A stretch of DNA of 64,000 nt, from NCBI GenBank assembly GCA_942486035.1, contig CALNXK010000013.1:3252001-3316000 (forward strand). Direction: 5' to 3'. A program made the position numbers and the translations under genes. Positions within the stretch are counted from its first letter, which is position 1, and each line of letters begins with the position of its first letter. Positions 46,748 to 57,003 of the stretch are shown here, piece after piece. Below the pieces are notes generated by a model. That model had not been told where the DNA came from and made no database searches. It saw only the letters and a list, made by a program, of their open reading frames with translations. Origin of the DNA: Porites lobata (lineage: Eukaryota; Cnidaria; Anthozoa; Scleractinia; Poritidae).

Positions 46748-47059
46748 ATGGCTACAAGCTGTCTTTCACTGTTCAGCAGAAGAAAGAGAAGATGTAAACA
46801 GAAAAACAAGCAAGATAACCACACCTTATCCCTCGAAGTGAGAGAGCCAATGAGCCCAGCTTCAGAGACAAAGAATTATACCAGGGTTGAACTTTCACCA
46901 CCTGGCACAGTTTTTACTTTCGACAATTTCAACGCGATGGCAAACTGCTCTTTTTTTCAAAGGAACGCTCTCAAGAAGATGGAGCCGGGCAGTCCTTCCC
47001 CACGGATACTTCGTCCTATTATAGTGGTTTTCTCGGACCAAAGCCATGAAAGCGAATAG
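46748..47059 (+). CDS. Novel small basic protein, array copy D (103 aa)
   Basis: Intact frame in tandem unit 4. It starts MATSCLSLFSRRKRRCKQ, keeps 'LSPPGTVFTFDN' and 'GSPSPRILRPII', and ends one residue earlier than A (GAA TAG). It shares FDN-FN, 'EPMSPAS' and 'LKKM' with copy A although A and D are the outermost genes. Its proximal promoter region lacks the second TTACGTCA seen for B and C, and a LINE 3' end lies about 250 bases upstream. No BET1 remnant with a polyadenylation signal follows, so its 3' end formation may differ. Function unknown. Confidence 0.68.
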   Translation: MATSCLSLFSRRKRRCKQKNKQDNHTLSLEVREPMSPASETKNYTRVELSPPGTVFTFDNFNAMANCSFFQRNALKKMEPGSPSPRILRPIIVVFSDQSHESE

Positions 47060-48730
47060 TAACTGAGAGATCATAGAAAAGCATCTAAAAAGCTCTGAAA
47101 AAAGTGTAATCAACCATTATTCCAGGAAAATCAGAAAACCAGTGCCGGACGCTGGGACGAAAACTATGATATTAAATGGAAATATAGTATGATTTACAGC
47201 TTTCAAGGTAGGGTGAACAGCTGTTGTATTTTATTGTACCCGTCAATGCTGATACCTTAATTACACAACTTATGACTGCGCATTTGTGAGCCATAAGTTA
47301 CTTACCATTATTCACCAGTCGAAAGAGCACCGGCCCAAGCCTGAGGGAGCCAAACTCAAAGTTTGCAAATTGCATTTTTTTTTCTGAAGTAAGGCCTGGT
47401 TCAGACGCTATACTTTCCATGTGCCGAACCTAATTAAATAAGTTCGACTTTGGATCGACACTGGCGCGACATTTGATTCAGCCGGACGGAGCAGCGTGTG
47501 TTAATTTCGACAAATTTATCAGTTACGTTCGGCACATGAGTGGAGCGGCCTCTGAACCGGGCATAATGCAATACATGGAAGCACAAAGAAAGAAAGAAAA
47601 TAATAATATCATTCAATTTTCGCTTGGTTCAAAGCCTTAAATTTGTCAAAAGTGACTGTGAAGTAATTAAACGACAGATTTTCTGAAAAATGTCGGGCTA
47701 GAAGATAGCCATTTAGATTTTTGTTTCAATAGAAATCTTGCGCTGAAATAATTTAACCGTTTTTTTGTATTCACATGCGTTACTGCGACAACGTTGTCAT
47801 GTCAAAATAACCTTTAAAAAAGAACATTTGATTCATTGCTTTAAGCTGAAAATCTGATACCGAAGTCCAGTTCTAGGGTTTACCAATTTCATCTTACTAT
47901 CAACATTAATTTCACTGTTGAGAGAACGGAAGAGGGATTAACTTTCAGGAAATTTTTTAAAGGTACAAAAGGTACAAAATTCTCATTTGACCTTTTGTAA
48001 TTGTTGTACCTTTTTTTGTTTTGTTGTTTTTCATTTATATGTAAATATGTAACAAAATGTTACTCGGCCGATATTTGGGTAGAGGAGAGCCGCTGAGGGT
48101 TTGAAACCCTTACCCTGTGTAGGACAAAAGACCCTAAAATACATAACCTGTTTGGGCCAACGCCCTCAATTTTGTTACCCTATTTAAGACAAGGGACAAA
48201 ATGCACTCTTTCTTGTTTCAAAGCCATTCATTGGCAATCGTAATAGTATACAGCAACTGCTTTTTATACTTGGAGTATGCCCAGAATTCATTGAGCAAAT
48301 CATATCAACCGTGCAAGCAATACCCTGTTTATAATTAGGACAAACTAACACGAAATTATATACCATCTTCAGGACAGACACGCGAAAAAATATAACCTGT
48401 TTCGGTACAGCGAGGACAAAAACTGTAGAGCAGCGTATCCCCGTACAGGCCATAAAATTGACTACACATCCCGGTCCTTTTACCCTCATTGCGTTAATTT
48501 TTAAGTCGATGGTCATGAGTCATCTCCAAGTGATGCCTCAATCAAATCATGATTGAGAGTCTGTATGCAAAAGTCACAGGTGAAACCTCCTCAAAAGTAC
48601 TTTTCCATGGTACCATTTACTTGTTTGTAACTCTTACTTTCGAGATTGTGGTCAAAACCTTTTGTGTTACTATTCAAACGAAACCTCTTAAATTTATCAC
48701 TACTTCCCCCTGCACATGAGCTTTTGAGGA

Positions 48731-49010
48731 GGCGTGCGTGGCCGAGTGGTTAACACCTCGAACTCCGAATCTGGAGGTCCGGGGTTCAAGCCTCGCCCGT
48801 CGCGTTGTACTTTTAGACAAGGAACTTTACTCCACTTAGTCTCTCTTCACGGGTACCGGCGCCAAACTGCTGGGGGTACTTCTGCGGTGGACCAGGAAGG
48901 AAAGGCAATACTCCTAGGCATGCTTCATGCATTGCTACAGGAGTATTTCGGGATAAGCTCCGTCCGTTTGGGCCTTTGGCTTGTGTGCGCCTTTACCATT
49001 ACCTTTTGAG
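48731..49010 (+). mobile_element. tRNA-derived SINE
   Basis: The head has A box 'tggccgagtgg' (48739-48749) and B box 'ggttcaagcc' (48783-48792), Ser/Leu-tRNA-like. It is followed by 'acaaggaactttactccact' and 'gggtaccggcgccaaactgc', a body type common in marine invertebrate SINEs. The overlapping open frame is not a gene. Confidence 0.7.
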
Positions 49011-49887
49011 TGTTTGGATTAAATCATTTGATGTGACCAATCAAATTACCCTCTTCACCAATACTTTCACGTGGTACTATGTATCTATTTTGTGTCTACT
49101 CTATGATCGGCCTTCCAGAAGAAACCTTGGCAATCGCTTTTTTATGGTCTATTCTTACTTTTCGTTATTGAGGTTATTTTTTTCAAAAGGAAAAGAGATA
49201 TTTTTTTTCGGGTGGAAATTTTTGTTTCGTAAAAGGGATGTCAATGTTATTCAGTCAAAGTAAACAAACAAACCAACAAAAATAAAGAAACAAGAAAAAC
49301 CAGGACTAAAAGAGAATACTTCAAAATTTTAATAGATTCACTTCCACTTGAGTATAAATTTTATTATCTCCAAATTTTTGACATAAAATATATTAACTCA
49401 GTCACCTTGAAAATGACCGATTACGAATTGTATAGAATTAAACTAAAGCAAGCAACAAATTCATTAATGGTCGCTTAAAGAGTATTCTTGAAAACGAAAA
49501 GCTTGGTTTCTTGGTTGATTTTTAGTAATGTATTCAACCGAAAAGCTTTACGAACATTACAATCCAAAATCGTCGAATCATGGAATTGCAGTCAATATCT
49601 TTGGGTGTAAAAAGACCACCACTGAATAATCAAAAGTCGTTGAGTGTTTGACAGCTTTGCTGTTAATGACGCAAATATCTCTCCATTCAAATGAAAACTA
49701 TCCTGTGTAGATGGTGGTTTTTTGTGTGTGCAGGGTGGTGTTTTCGTTTGTGATTTTCTATCTCTTTTCTCGATTGACCTCGTGCGTTTTCTCGTTTGAC
49801 ATCGCACGCAGATATCTCTCGAACAAACCAACAAGAAAAAAAAAAGTAAAAAAAAAAAAAAAAAAAAAAAACAGCTACGCTAGCCTC

Positions 49888-50043
49888 ACTGAATTTTATC
49901 CGATTACTTCGACTCCTTATTACTCCCTCAGTAACGCCTGAATTGGCCTGAATTTCATCCGAATACTTCGAGTCGTTATTTCTCCGTCAGTAACGTCGTT
50001 GCTGAGAGGAGAAAAGGACTCGAAGCAATCGGATGAAATTCAG
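49888..50043. repeat. Foldback repeat (two direct arms, one inverted)
   Basis: 'ctgaattttatccgattacttcgactcc' is repeated in variant form at about 49949, and its inverse ('ggactcgaagcaatcggatg') follows at about 50016-50035. Outer 'cgctagc' words border it. Non-coding. Confidence 0.6.
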
Positions 50044-50992
50044 CCATGTAAGTGCGCGCTAGCTTAGGGCGCTTACATTCACTAAGAACTAGTTGGTAAG
50101 ACCAGTCCGTTCGTAAAGAGAATCAGCTAACATTCCACTGTTACTCAGAATTTTGCAGCCACATCACTTCTTTCCATAATAGTATAATGAGCAAGGATTG
50201 GTTTTTTAGCGAAATCTCTCGATCAAGACCTATTTCACTTTAAATTCTGCCGTTTCCTCGAGTCGTAAACCCCCCAAAGAACTCTGGTCTCTCTTTGGAG
50301 ATTGCAAGGAGTATGTAACAAAAAGGACGACTTTGAAGGGCTTGTGCGTCCGAGTTTGAGGAAAAAACCCATACACGGATAGCAAAGATAATAAACCGGT
50401 TCAGAGGATATTAAATAGTCCATAAATAGTACCGACAAGTGGTGAAGTTACTTGTCGTTGTAAAAAAGTTCATTCTTCTTGGTTCCAAAACTTGAAGGGA
50501 AAAGAAAAGAAGGTTAAAGGGCATTTCTGAGTTGCTTAGGCCTCTGTTTCAAAGCAACGCTTTTGCTAAGCCACTGATATGGAAATGATTTTTTAATTTA
50601 TTCCCATGCAAATAAAACTCACCTTCACAACAATGGTTTTGCACTTAGCCTTGTTTTGAAAATGAAGAGTCTTTGGAGCTCGGAGATGGCCTATTAAGGC
50701 GCGCGAGTACATAAAGGCCGCGCGAGGAAGGAGGGCATCATCTCGCGCTTTTATCCCCCCTCACTCTCAGTATTCTAGGAACCCTACATTAAATATCCCC
50801 CTCCCAGCATTATAGGCATCTATATTTGGGCAGTAGTCATACTCAGTTTTAGGTTCCCCTTCAAACGCCTGCTTAGGAAGAAAGGGTATCATTTATAGAA
50901 GGGTCTCCAATGGGTCCTTCAATTCTGTCATCCCGATCCAAATTTGTGTTCAGTCCCGTAATCTCGAAGGTTATTTTCGGCATCTGCATCCT

Positions 50993-51072
50993 TAGTCTCC
51001 CTCGCAGCCGTTTTTAGTATCGTCACGCAACGCGTTGCGTGACGATACTAAAAACGGCTGCGAGGGAGACTA
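50993..51072. mobile_element. 80-bp perfect palindrome with 9-bp target duplication
   Basis: Left arm 50993-51032 (TAGTCTCCCTCGCAGCCG...) is the exact reverse complement of right arm 51033-51072, with no spacer. Directly outside, 50984-50992 and 51073-51081 are both CTGCATCCT. So this is a minimal inserted element made of nothing but its two inverted ends. Confidence 0.88.
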
Positions 51073-51534
51073 CTGCATCCTGAGCATACGTTTTGCTTTA
51101 ACCCGAGAATCCCAGCCTTCAAATAAGGCAAATTCCGCAACCCCTTGGAGCGCTTTCCATTTGTCAGAACTGACCGGCCCGACCTTTCCCGTCGCAATGA
51201 TAATTTCCCTTTTAATCAAAACTTTCCAGCCAGATCAGTCACATCCTAAATAGTATGTACCAAGGACATGGTTTTTCAGCAAAAACTCTTGGAAAAGGCC
51301 TATTTCATTATCAAACTGACTGGTCAGGCAATGGTCTGGCCGGCCAGCTCTGACAAATGGAAAGCTCCCTAAGTTTCATAGGGATGGATTCGTTTGCAGC
51401 ATATGCGTATTTCAGTCGCATTTGCCCGTTGGAAGAAGGCGTAAAAGTAATGGAAAATTTCAGGGAGTAATTACGATGGCTATCCCAATAGGCTGCAAAT
51501 AAATCCATCCTAGATATGCATATTAAGATATCTG

Positions 51535-54500
51535 TTAGCCTATGGCTTCATTTTCTTTTCCATTTAAGCTCTGAGTCCCATTTGTGACAGGTTTCACAAC
51601 ACTACTGTCGATCTTCTCGAGGCTCCGCCTCTGCTCTTTTGCCTCGGCCAGTTTTCTTTCGTTCTCTTCCTTCCTTATGGCATCCAACTGTTCTTGTAAA
51701 ACCTGAATAACCCTCTCGTGTTCAAATGACCTCGCGAAATCAAGCGCTGTTTTGCCGTGCTCGGATCTCAGCTTTATTGACACGCCCTTTTTGACCAAAA
51801 GCTTGACCAGCGCCTCGAATCCGTTGAGTGCAGCGTTCATAAGCGTTGTTTTTCCTTCTTTATCCATTGTATGTACATTTGCTCCGTGATGTATAAGCAC
51901 CTTAGCTACATTGACATTTCCATTCACAGCAGCCACTCTCATGAGTGGAGTCCACCCTACGGGCAACATGAAAAAAAAAAAAAAGAAAGAAAGTAAAACC
52001 CAGATTAAAAGATGTGCCACGCACGAGCTCTAGACTACGAATGTTCTCTTATTATCCTCAGTCAGGAATATATACATATATTTAAATTGCCCGTGGGGGG
52101 AAATCTCTATTCTAAATCTCTATTTTAAATTTAATGTTAATTAACCTATTTATTATCGTTTTTATTTAAATAAAATAAAATAAATAAAATAAGTGCGCTT
52201 CATACACATACATAACTGGGCTTTTCAAACGTACATACAGGAAAAACTGCAAATAACTATACAAAAATATATATATATATAAATGACATAAAAATATAAA
52301 TAGAGTCTAGAAAATTACATAAACAACCTATTATGTCAATGAAAATTAATATAAGACATTACAGTAGTCTGCAAGCATGTTCTCCGGGGTGGGGTGGGGA
52401 AAAATTCTCTTTACCCTCCCTTACCCCACTCCTAAAAGCTCACATGAAGGATAGAGGCATCTGCCCATAAGAAAGTACCCCTTCCAAAATACAAGCCTAC
52501 TTTGTGATGAGAAAATTAATACAATATTATTTATTTCAATCCACCTGAAGTTTCATCTTTGATATCCACTCTGCAGCCATCCTGTAGCATCCAGCGGATC
52601 ATGTCTAAATTGGCTCCGTCCACTGCCCAATGAAGGGCTGTAGAGCCTGTCTTATCCACTAAATCCCAGCTGGCATTGTACTGCCGTAACAGCTTCGCAA
52701 CTTCAATATGACCTGTCAAGCAAGTATTAACAAGAATCAGCCCATGTTCCATATGGATGCTTATAAGTCAGTGTGTTAAAATTTAATAATTTGTACCAGC
52801 TTCTTTACATTTGGGAAATAGCCTGTTCCAGGCATTCAAATAGAAGAGCTAGGGTGAAAAATAGACAGGGAAAAAACGAGGAGAGACTCTCTCTGTCTCT
52901 CCAGGACTCTTCTCTTTCCCTCACCCACCATTTTGCGCCACCCTCAATTTGGAATTGCAAAAAAAATAACTAATTCATGCAGCTAAAGCATAATCTGGAC
53001 AAAGCAAGTAACAGAAGTGCTTTTTTGGCTCTTCAGCTTTCAAACATCATGAAGAGTCTCTCAACTTTGTTTCTTTTGAATTCTTGAAAAAAAAAATTTC
53101 GGTGGATTTTTCCTTGTACTTATTGTGAATGAAAGGGTGACAAGATGTCTCACACAGCATAGTCTTCAGTTTTACATAGCAATAAAATAAGCTCAATAGT
53201 CAGTAGTGTTGTGGGCTTGTTGCTGAAAAATTTATACAGGTTGATGAAACAGAGTTTTTCATGACAAAACAGCCTCTTCATCCTCTGTGAAAATCAAGGG
53301 AAAGAGATGAGACCTCCCTTAAATCCCAACAACAGAGAAATAAAAATCATGTTAGGAAAATGACATCTGATGCCATTTACCAGAGTAGCAAGCCATCATC
53401 AATGCTGTCTTTCCACTGCTGCTCTGAAAGTTCACATCGGCTGAGCTTTCCAGCAAGACTCTTGCTACATCCACATAGCCTCTTTGTGCTACAATATGGA
53501 AAAAAAAAACATACAAAATATTCATTATACAGTTAGTATGTGACAAACTTATGTGGGGATGAAACATTCTACTGACATATTTAAACTATTCATGTTCCAA
53601 AGCAACGGACAACAGACTTGAGGCATCAGAACAAAGTATTAGGACAATAATACTATTTAAAATATTATCATGTACTTATACTCATATCCTGCAACCTATT
53701 GATCAGGTCAATTCAGATAATGGAAGGTGGTTTCATCAACAAACAAGTCTTAACAGAAAAAGACAAAAATCGTGAATGCTTACGTACCTGCAACCATGAG
53801 AGGAGACAAACCAAACTTATCAGGTGAATCAACAGCCTGCCAACTGAGTCCTTTAAAAAAAAAAATTGAGCAATTTATTTGAGGCAAAAAATGGGAAAGC
53901 TAGCCAACATCATGTAAATGTAAAGAAATATCTCAAGTCTGTTAAATATTAGAATCTTAGTACGATCTCCTTAGAGCACCAGAAGTTTTTGTACAGGACG
54001 GGATAACATAAGGTTTTCAAAGATGTTCCAAAGAGTTTTGAGTTCCAGTGATTTCTGTTCAAAAATTGGAAATTTCTGGGAAAGTAGGATCATTCACATG
54101 GATTCTTTCTTTTCGTGCACTGCTTTGAATTTTGTAGAATTTGTACATTTTTTGAAATATGTGCCGGTTGAGGTTGTAATAGCTCAATTTTTTTTTTCAA
54201 GTAAAGAAATTTGATCTGTATGCAGGAGCTGGTGAAAGATTGAATATTTTTTGATCTGACAGGGTGCAAAGAAAGTCAGTTTTACAGCCTGCCATTCGGG
54301 CAAGTTGCTGCTAGCATGTACTAGCCTACAAGACATTTCAACTAGCCCCAAAACCCTTTTTGATTAGCAGGATTGATTACAATCCTTCTGTAATTTAAAT
54401 TTCCGCAAAAAACAGCACTTGCCCGTCAGGCAAGTTAAGAACAAAAATCACTAGCCTGATAGCAATCTACTAGTCCCGGGCTTTCGGACACATTTTTCTT

Positions 54501-56822
54501 TGCACGCTGTCTGAAGGCCTGAAACTCAAGCCCTAAGGCAGCAGAGTTGGGAGGTATGTTGTCGTAAGCTGCATGCTAATTGCTTTAACCTTACTGTTCG
54601 GACTTACCTGGTAGGATACTTTTGACAGTTTCCACATCTCCTTTGGTTACAGCCCGCTGAAGATCCTCACTGGTCAGTGGTTTCTTTGTTGTTGACACAG
54701 TAACAACAGGACTCCAAGCACTTGATCCAAAGTCGTTCATACATTTCAGTCTATATCGGTACTGTGTGCGAGCCTCCAGACCGTTAAACACATTCCTGAC
54801 AGAGAGAGAGAGAGAAAGAGAGAAATTATAAAAGCCAACAGAAAGATACCACAGAAAAAAGAAAAGAGAACAAGTCCTCATATCATTAATGAAGCAACAG
54901 AAAGGGTTAAACTTGATAAAAGTATAGGAAATAAGCTAGTGTTGGTTTTATGTGCTGTTACAGAAATGGCAGGACACTGGATGAGACATGAAGATCTGTC
55001 AATGAGTAATTTGGTCCTTGATGAACCATTAAACAGGAAAAGAGCTCTACCTATGCAAACAGGACTTGGAACATAAGTAGAGATTAGATCTTGCAAAGAA
55101 AACAGCTGAAAGGGGTGTGGCATGAAACCCAACCTGGCGAAAATGATCAGTGTTGTTAATGTTTGGGCTCAATTTTGGTGAAAAACATTTATTGACAGTA
55201 GCCAGAATCTAGGAAAAATCCCTAAGTGATTCCTACCAATCACTGAGGCCTGTATTTTTTTGAACTTGCAGCCTTAATGGGCAATTCCAGAAAATATCCA
55301 TACCCAACCACGGACGGTTTCCATGTTTTAACCCCCCCTTGCCTTCGGAAATTCCAAAATGCGTTACCCCCCCATGCCCTCAGAATTCCATTATCGTGAA
55401 CCCCCCTCCCCTCCAGAATTTCCATTTTTTTTTAAAGTACATTTTCGACTTAGCAACGCCTATATGAACAAACGAACATGAATTTATGCCTCCTCAAGGC
55501 TGTGATCTAGCGGCGCCAGGCGACAAGCTTTACTCCTCAGTGACAAGAAAAAACTACCGCTAGTGGCCAGGCTGTGCAAACTCCTTTTTAAGTCCGAATT
55601 TGGCTATAAAAATAAACACTACTTAAGGTAATTTTACTCCTCTTTGTTTTCTTGTGCTGTTTTGACGTTTACAAAGCAAAACAGCTCAAATTCAGACTGT
55701 TAAAATCTTTCGGCGGTCAAATATACCGTCGAGTCATGTTGCCTCCTTTTATAGGTCATGTAGTGTGCACGAAAAGTGTTCTAATCTGACAGGCGTTCCT
55801 TGGAAACGAGGGACTGGTGTGAGTTTTTTACTGTTCATCGGACGGGAGTAACAAGAAATTTGCAAGCGGTATTAAAGATACATTTTCAGTTTTTACTCAT
55901 GTGACAAGAAATTCATCAAGGTAAATGTGAAACCAACGTTTTACTGTTCACTTCTATAAGTTATGAGCGTAAACACGTGTCTGATCTATCGATGCTTGTC
56001 TTCTGCTTCTGCGGTCATATCTTCGTGGTTTATTTACGAACTACAAAATTCCACAACAATAGCATTTTAAAGGACTCACTCTACACTTTCTACTCCAGAA
56101 AACCCACCTGTGGAATTCCCCCATGCCTTTGGATTTCAAATCGTAAATACCCCCCCATGCCCTCAGAATTCCATAATCGTGAACCCCCCCTCCCCTTCGG
56201 AAATCCTAAAAGGCGTCCGTGGTATAGTATGGATATTTTCTGGAATTGCCCAATGACCCCTTCAACTGACCTACCAATAGCTAAAATGACTGCAAATTTT
56301 GACTCTAATCCAAATTGCTTTACATCATAACATGTAAAGTGCACAATTTTTTTCATCACAGATGGCTTATTTTTGCAAAAAGATAATCTACCACAAAACA
56401 GTTTTGACTGCTAATGTCATTATGTTGTGGTTTAAATCATATTTTCCTTTGCTTTAACTATGGTGATATGTAATAATCAGTTATAAACTACAGCAAAGGC
56501 AAATATAATTTTAATCAAGGAATTTCAATTAAGATTTGACCGAATCACAACTTTATAAATTATTAGGCATGATCATCATCTTCAAAATGTCAAGTAACGC
56601 TCACATTGTACTGTATCCAGAGTAGACATTACCAAAGCCTTTGGATTTTGGGCCCAGCTCTTCCTCCTGGACACAGTAACGCACTCGACTGTCACCTTTT
56701 CCTTGGTGGCTGGCTTCTGGAGCTTTCCAGTACAGCTCGATGCTGCTATGCGTCACTTTGCCAACCACAGGAGGGTCAGGACGAGGAGGAACAGACATTT
56801 TCTGTTTTGAACAAAACTCCAT
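51535..56822 (-). CDS. FANK1: FANK1: fibronectin III and ankyrin repeat protein (6 exons)
   Basis: Exons in transcript order: 56822-56605, 54795-54608, 53850-53788, 53488-53381, 52712-52545 and 51956-51535, all in phase, giving 388 residues (human about 345). FANK1 in mammals is testis-enriched and linked to AP-1/Jab1 signalling; a coral role is unknown. Residues about 12-110 are one fibronectin III domain ('RPDPPVVGKVTHSSIELYW', 'GLEARTQYRYRLKC', 'VVTVSTTKKP'). Ankyrin repeats follow, with 'GLSPLMVAAQRGYVDVARVL', 'GKTALMMACYSGHIEVAKLL', 'GSTALHWAVDGANLDMIRWM', 'GWTPLMRVAAVNGNVNVAKV', 'GKTTLMNAALNGFEALVKLL' and 'GKTALDFARSFEHERVIQVL'. The longer C-terminus is a charged helix (KEENERKLAEAKEQRR). 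ATG 56822 is upstream of a second in-frame ATG (MSVPPRP) which could also serve as start. A MITE begins 37 bp upstream. Confidence 0.93.
55277..56253. mobile_element. ~1-kb element with 'GGGCAATTCCAGAAAATATC' TIRs in FANK1 intron 1
   Basis: 'gggcaattccagaaaatatc' near 55277 is mirrored by 'gatattttctggaattgccc' near 56250. Just inside each end are direct copies of 'cccccatgccctcagaattc' blocks. No transposase frame; the open frame at 55977-56330 is incidental. Confidence 0.65.
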
Positions 56823-56858
56823 GTTTAGATGTTTGTAACTAGCAACACCTACACCTGG

Positions 56859-57003
56859 CCCTGGTTGTTTAAACGTTGGATAGCGCTATCCACCGGATAA
56901 ATCACTATCCAGCGGATAAGTATTACGGAAATCAATTACGCTATCCGCTGGATAGTGATTTATCCGGCGGTGGACAGCACTATCTGACGTTTGAACAACC
57001 GGG
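56859..57003. mobile_element. Palindromic MITE immediately upstream of FANK1
   Basis: 'ccctggttgtttaaacgttg' mirrors 'acgtttgaacaaccgggg', and 'cggataaatcactatccagc' is mirrored by 'gctggatagtgatttatccg'. It lies 37-181 bases upstream of the FANK1 start, where promoter or 5' UTR would be. Confidence 0.75.

Larger units (their letters stand above)
30256..47272 (+). repeat. Tandem array of ~2.3-kb units: BET1 3' end + spacer + novel small gene
   Basis: Landmarks recur in the same order: BET1 last-exon sequence, a 'gaatggagaacattgatgttg' block, a 'cgacatgagtcagttt' block, a 'gaccagctggcattgacc' block, then the small gene. Unit 1 runs about 30.3-34.3 kb (the functional BET1 end, then gene A), unit 2 34.3-36.6, unit 3 36.6-42.6 (with a LINE insert), unit 4 42.6-47.3 (with extra internal duplications). 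The 2.3-kb length comes from unit 2, which has no large insertion. After gene D the homology stops near 47272, at 'acttatgactg', exactly where a BET1 remnant would start. Confidence 0.85.
47273..51534. other. Intergenic between array and FANK1
   Basis: No convincing gene. It holds a probable dispersed repeat (about 48060-48500), a SINE, a poly-A run (about 49848-49871), a foldback and an 80-bp palindrome listed separately. The open frames present are short and repeat-derived. Confidence 0.5.

Noticed and set aside
48734..49263. Possible tRNA gene plus 90-codon open frames
   Set aside because: A and B boxes are present but the sequence continues into a SINE body and the acceptor stem does not pair, so it is a SINE and not a tRNA gene.
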